DNA from: Baffinella frigidus
Taxonomy: Eukaryota > Cryptophyceae > Cryptomonadales > Baffinellaceae
Assembly: GCA_026770585.1 (NCBI GenBank)
Contig: MU646305.1
Location: 1,200,804 to 1,218,151 of the forward strand
Length of the DNA stretch: 17,348 nucleotides
Direction: 5' to 3'
Position numbers and translations under genes: made by a program. Shown here in pieces: positions 14,627 through 17,348 of the stretch. The notes beneath the pieces were generated by a model. The model had not been told where the DNA came from and ran no database searches. It was given only the letters and a program-made list of their open reading frames with translations. The number at the start of each line of letters is the position of its first letter. The stretch's first letter is position 1.

Positions 14627-14713
14627 GTATATCGCACCTCTGTGTACATATACAGGGATATCTCGTGTACACGAACCCGCAAATTATGAACACGGCAGGG
14701 ATTCGTCCTCTGC

Positions 14714-14788
14714 GTGTTCTCAAGTTAGTACCAGAGGGTTGACTAAACGTGAAATTTAGTCAACCCTCCAGCACTAATCTAAGAACAC
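14714..14788. mobile_element. 75-bp foldback element, family 3, second copy
   Basis: Same length and design as 7542-7616: GTGTTCTCAAGTTAGTACCA then GAGGGTTGACTAAA and the inverse. Terminal bases changed from GTTTTCTTAA to GTGTTCTCAA, with matching changes in the other arm end (AAGAACAC). Confidence 0.8.
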
Positions 14789-14807
14789 AACGACCGACCG
14801 ACCCTCG

Positions 14808-15030
14808 AGCGGGCTACGAAGGGATTTTGAATAACCCCTAGGCCATAAGACCTAGGACCCTACGGTAGGCATCCCGTAGGGACATAGGGGGGTTCTTACA
14901 GATAATGTAACGGAAACTCGGGCATTCTCTGTTCCCACCTGGCAGCGGGCTACGCCGGGATTTCCTGAACAACCCATCAAGACTAACCAATAGGAACCTA
15001 CGATAGGCAACGCCGTAGGGACATAGGCTC
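14808..15030 (+). repeat. Diverged tandem duplication, about 136-bp unit
   Basis: AGCGGGCTACGAAGGGATTT.. at 14808 and AGCGGGCTACGCCGGGATTT.. at 14944 begin two units. Each continues to AACCC.. and then to a TAGGACCCTACGGTAGGC or TAGGAACCTACGATAGGC core followed by CGTAGGGACATAGG. Confidence 0.7.
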
Positions 15031-15118
15031 TGGTCCCACGGATATCCTAACCAAGTTTTTGGGGGGATGCATGGCGGCCGTTACGCCAGGTCATAAGTGG
15101 ATATTTCAGACTGGTTTC

Positions 15119-15483
15119 AGGCATCGAGTTTCAGGTTTCGGGTTCAGGGTTTCTGGTTTCTGGTTTCTGGTTTGGGGTTTCGAGTTCAGGGTTTCGGGTT
15201 CCGGGTTCCGGGTTTCGGGTTTCGGGTTTCGGGTTTCGGGTTTCGAGTTTCGGGTTTCGGTTTTCGGTTTTCGGGTTCCGGGTTCCGGGTTTCGGGTTTC
15301 GGGTTTCGGGTATACCCGCCCCGCGCCCGACACTCCCTCTCCGCGCCCCCCCCATCAACCCCCTCCCCCCTCCCCAAGTTCAGAATTTCGGGTTTCGGGT
15401 TTCGGGTTTCGAGTTTCAGGTTTTAGGTTTCGGGTTTCGGGTTTGGGGTCTCGAGTTTCGGGTTCCAGGTTTTAGGTTTCGGG
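15119..15483 (+). repeat. TTTCGGG-like tandem array with a C-rich interruption
   Basis: Heptamers TTTCGGG, TTTCGAG, TTCCGGG and TTTCAGG dominate. At 15310-15375 the array is broken by a C-rich segment (CCCGCCCCGCGCCC.., CCCCCTCCCCCCTCCCC). Long frames through it (SGFGFRVSGF-type) are by-products of the 7-bp period. Confidence 0.9.
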
Positions 15484-15533
15484 TGTACCTGGTAGGCCCC
15501 GGCGATTTCGCGGAAGCGCACTTCTGCCGCCTG

Positions 15534-16044
15534 GGTTTAGGGTTTAGGGTTTAGGGTTTAGGGTTTAGGGTTTTAGGTTTGGGGTTTAGGGTTTAGAGAT
15601 CAGGGTTATGGGTTGGGGGTTGGGGCTTCAGGGTTTAGGGTTTAAGGTTTTGGGTTTAAGATTTAGGGTTTAAGGTTTAGGGTTTAGGGTTTAGGGTTTA
15701 GGGTTTAGGGTTTAGGGTTTAGGGTTTGGGGTTTGGGGTGTGGGGTTTAGGGTTGATGGCTCAGGGTTCAGCGTTTAGGGTTTAGGGTCTGGGGTTTAGG
15801 GTTTGGGGTTCATGGTTTAGGGTTTGGGGTTTTGGGTTTAGGGTTCAGGGTTTGGGGTCTGGGGTTTGGGGTTTAAGTTTTAGGGCTTATGGGTTATGGA
15901 CATGGTTCAGGGTCTCGGGTTCAGCAACGGAGGAGAAAGAACCTTGGTCTCGTCGAGTTCGGGGTTAGGGTTTAGGATTTATGGTTTAGGTTTTAGGGCC
16001 TATGGGTTATGGTTATGGTTATGGTTTAGGGACTCAGGTTTAGC
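15534..16044 (+). repeat. TTTAGGG telomere-like array
   Basis: Nearly perfect TTTAGGG runs at 15534-15570 and 15674-15726, degenerate elsewhere (TTTGGGG, TTCAGGG). The G-rich strand is the plus strand, opposite to the AMT introns. Unique segments interrupt it at about 15910-15955 and after 16030. It is interstitial, because non-telomeric sequence follows. Confidence 0.92.
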
Positions 16045-16180
16045 AAAGGGGGAGCAATAACAAGAGTGTGGCCCACCGATACAAAAGTCGAGAGTGGAAT
16101 GTCTCAAAGCAAAAGTAGAACCTCTGTTAACTTAAGTAACAGTGGATCTCGGGTTTAGCAACGGGGGAGCAATAACCTTG
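16045..16180. other. Array flank with repeated AGCAACGGGGGAGCAATAA motif
   Basis: TTTAGCAAAGGGGGAGCAAT (16041) and TTTAGCAACGGGGGAGCAAT (16154) repeat a phrase also present as TTCAGCAACGGAGGAGAAAG at 15919. The telomere-like array therefore seems to have been amplified together with this neighbour. No gene is seen. Confidence 0.55.
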
Positions 16181-16684
16181 GTCTCGTCGAGTTCGGTGTC
16201 CGGCTTATCCGGGTGCTTGTCTGGATGCCATACCAGCGCCAACCTTCCCAAGTCAACATTCAGTGTCAGTCAACATTCTTGTAAGTCAACAGTGTCAGTC
16301 AACATTCAGTGTAAGTCAACATTCAGTGTGAGTCAACATTCAGTGCGAGTCAACATTCAGTGTCCACTCGAGAGTGCTGGAGGATCCTATTTATATGTGG
16401 TGTTGTGAATATTTGAACCGGATAGGGCTTTCCAACCTCGCGCCTGTGTCAATTTCGCAGAGTTACGTGACCAATCAACAAAAGTTACCACAAAATGCCC
16501 ACTTTTAAAAGCTCATCGGGTTTAAATAGGCCCCTCTAGCATTCTCGTCTCGTCGAGTTCGGTGTCCGGCTTGTCCGGGTGCTTGTCTGGATGCCATACC
16601 AGCGCCAACCTTCAAAAGTCAACATTCAGTGTAAGTAAACACTCAGTGTAAGTCAACATTCAGTGTAAGTCAACATTCAGTGTG
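16181..16684 (+). repeat. Duplicated block, each copy ending in a 17-bp minisatellite
   Basis: GTCTCGTCGAGTTCGGTGTC.. through ATGCCATACCAGCGCCAACC is present at 16181-16247 and 16547-16613, nearly identical. Each is followed by tandem 17-bp units GTAAGTCAACATTCAGT (16251-16363 and 16617-16684). Some units are shortened or changed (GTAAGTAAACACTCAGT). Between the blocks is about 180 bp with no recognised feature. There are no unique spacers, so this is not a CRISPR array. Confidence 0.88.
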
Positions 16685-16868
16685 ATCAGCGGTCGTGACA
16701 GTGCGCACAAAATCTGGGCACACATCGCAAGGACCATCTTTAGGCGAATTCCCGCGTGTGACGTGAAGAAGAGACTTTCGAGACTTTCATTGAACTTATG
16801 ACGTCGCACCATCAACTTAAGGCGTCCAGCGAGGGCTCGAACGTTAAGTGGCCGGCAAGCACGCACCT
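16685..16868. other. No recognisable feature
   Basis: Short spacer; no gene or clear repeat other than a tandem GAGACTTTC at 16770-16788. Confidence 0.4.
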
Positions 16869-17009
16869 TTATCCGGGGAAAACTATTTTTCTTTCATTTC
16901 CTGGCAACGCAAAATACTCCACAAATGCTTCAATACTACTAGTAAGAGCGAACTGTGTAGTAAGTTTAGTCGCCAGGAAACGAAAGAAAAATAGGTTTCC
17001 TCGGATAAG
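16869..17009. mobile_element. 141-bp foldback with a third arm copy downstream
   Basis: The left arm from 16869 (TTATCCGGGGAAAACTATTT.. to CCTGGC) pairs with the right arm ending 17008 (GCCAGGAAACGAAAGAAAAA..CGGATAA), about 36 bp with several mismatches. The right-arm sequence GAAAGAAAAATAGGTTTCCC recurs at 17097-17116, so an arm has been duplicated outside the foldback. No known coding content lies in the loop. Confidence 0.65.
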
Positions 17010-17188
17010 CCTATCTCAGGGGGCGTGTGCACTGCTCTTCTCGGCCGAGAAAGAAGCAAGATGGCAGGTGCTCTTTCTCAAGAAAGAAAAACAATGAAAG
17101 AAAAATAGGTTTCCCGGATGGACCTGTGGTAAGCTTTCTTGATATCCGCGCGGTCGCACGAAGGCTTTAGTTCAAGCGCGTCGTACAG

Positions 17189-17348
17189 CCCCCGCGGAAC
17201 CTGCTTCAGGGTTGAGGGGTTAGGGGTAAGGGGTTTGAGAATGCTGAGACGGATCCGTCTTGAGGCTCATAACATGCTTTAGGGTCTAGGGTGGTTTCCG
17301 CGGGGGCCCCCGCGGAACCTGCCTGATGGTCGAGAGGTGAGGGTTTAG
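17189..17348. repeat. Direct repeat and perfect 22-bp palindrome at the right edge
   Basis: CCCCCGCGGAACCTGC occurs at 17189-17204 and 17307-17322. The second copy forms half of the palindrome TTCCGCGGGGGCCCCCGCGGAA, split here as TTCCGCGGGGG (17296-17306) and CCCCCGCGGAA (17307-17317). Each copy is followed by G-rich telomere-like sequence (GGGGTTAGGGGTAAGG; GAGGGTTTAG). Confidence 0.75.

Noticed and set aside
15059-15475. Long frames reading SGFGFRVSGF-type and NPKPETRNPKP-type proteins on both strands
   Set aside because: A 7-bp repeat keeps several frames open by chance; there is no start, domain or codon signature.
15534-15925. Chromosome end
   Set aside because: Non-telomeric sequence continues for more than 1.4 kb beyond the array and the units are degenerate, so it is interstitial.
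16251-16684. Regularly repeated 17-bp units that look CRISPR-like
   Set aside because: Units follow each other without unique spacers and the genome is eukaryotic; this is a minisatellite.

Overview
This is eukaryotic nuclear DNA, most likely from a microalga. The one confident gene is an ammonium transporter split into 16 short GC-rich exons by 15 introns of 87-381 bp. The introns and the right flank are full of plant-type telomere-like heptamers (CCCTAAA/TTTAGGG). Fourteen of the 15 introns are followed by G at the exon start, and two introns appear to begin with GC rather than GT. GC donors and AG|G acceptors are reported in dinoflagellates, and TTTAGGG is shared by green algae, plants and dinoflagellates, so the lineage is left open. 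The window has no bacterial features: no operons, ribosome binding sites or CRISPR. A 795-bp run of N marks an assembly gap.

Layout. 1-1897: low-complexity start, then one unrecognised GC-rich ORF (735-1373). 1898-6445: the AMT gene, a complete 498-residue reading frame once spliced. 6446-9221: a dense field of short non-autonomous inverted-repeat elements. These include family 1 (ends CAGGGGTACCTCG, TA target duplication, about 117 bp), family 2 (ends TCCCTTAAGTGGCC, TA target duplication, about 100 bp) and several unrelated foldbacks, with broken coding fragments between them. 9222-11553: five copies of a dispersed repeat that carries a fossil leucine-rich-repeat module, a TTAGGGG-like array and a 20-bp tandem repeat. 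11554-12348: gap. 12349-12977: 3' end of an unrecognised coiled-coil protein. 12978-15050: more hairpins and family 1/2 elements. 15119-16044: TTTCGGG-like and then TTTAGGG-like arrays. 16181-16684: duplicated block with a 17-bp minisatellite. 16869-17348: foldback and palindromes.

The most interesting signal is inside the AMT gene. In six introns the end of the preceding exon, with its splice-donor region, is copied once or several times into the intron, embedded in telomere-like sequence. Intron 4 instead has an exact 19-bp direct repeat at its two ends. This looks like introns built or enlarged by tandem duplication across exon/intron borders. A second signal is in the transposable elements: a nested insertion and an in-window empty site define family 1 boundaries, and family 2 copies keep an internal stem while its sequence changes.

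Apart from the transporter, no pathway or cooperating gene set can be read. All calls come from reading the sequence by eye; no alignment or database search was run.
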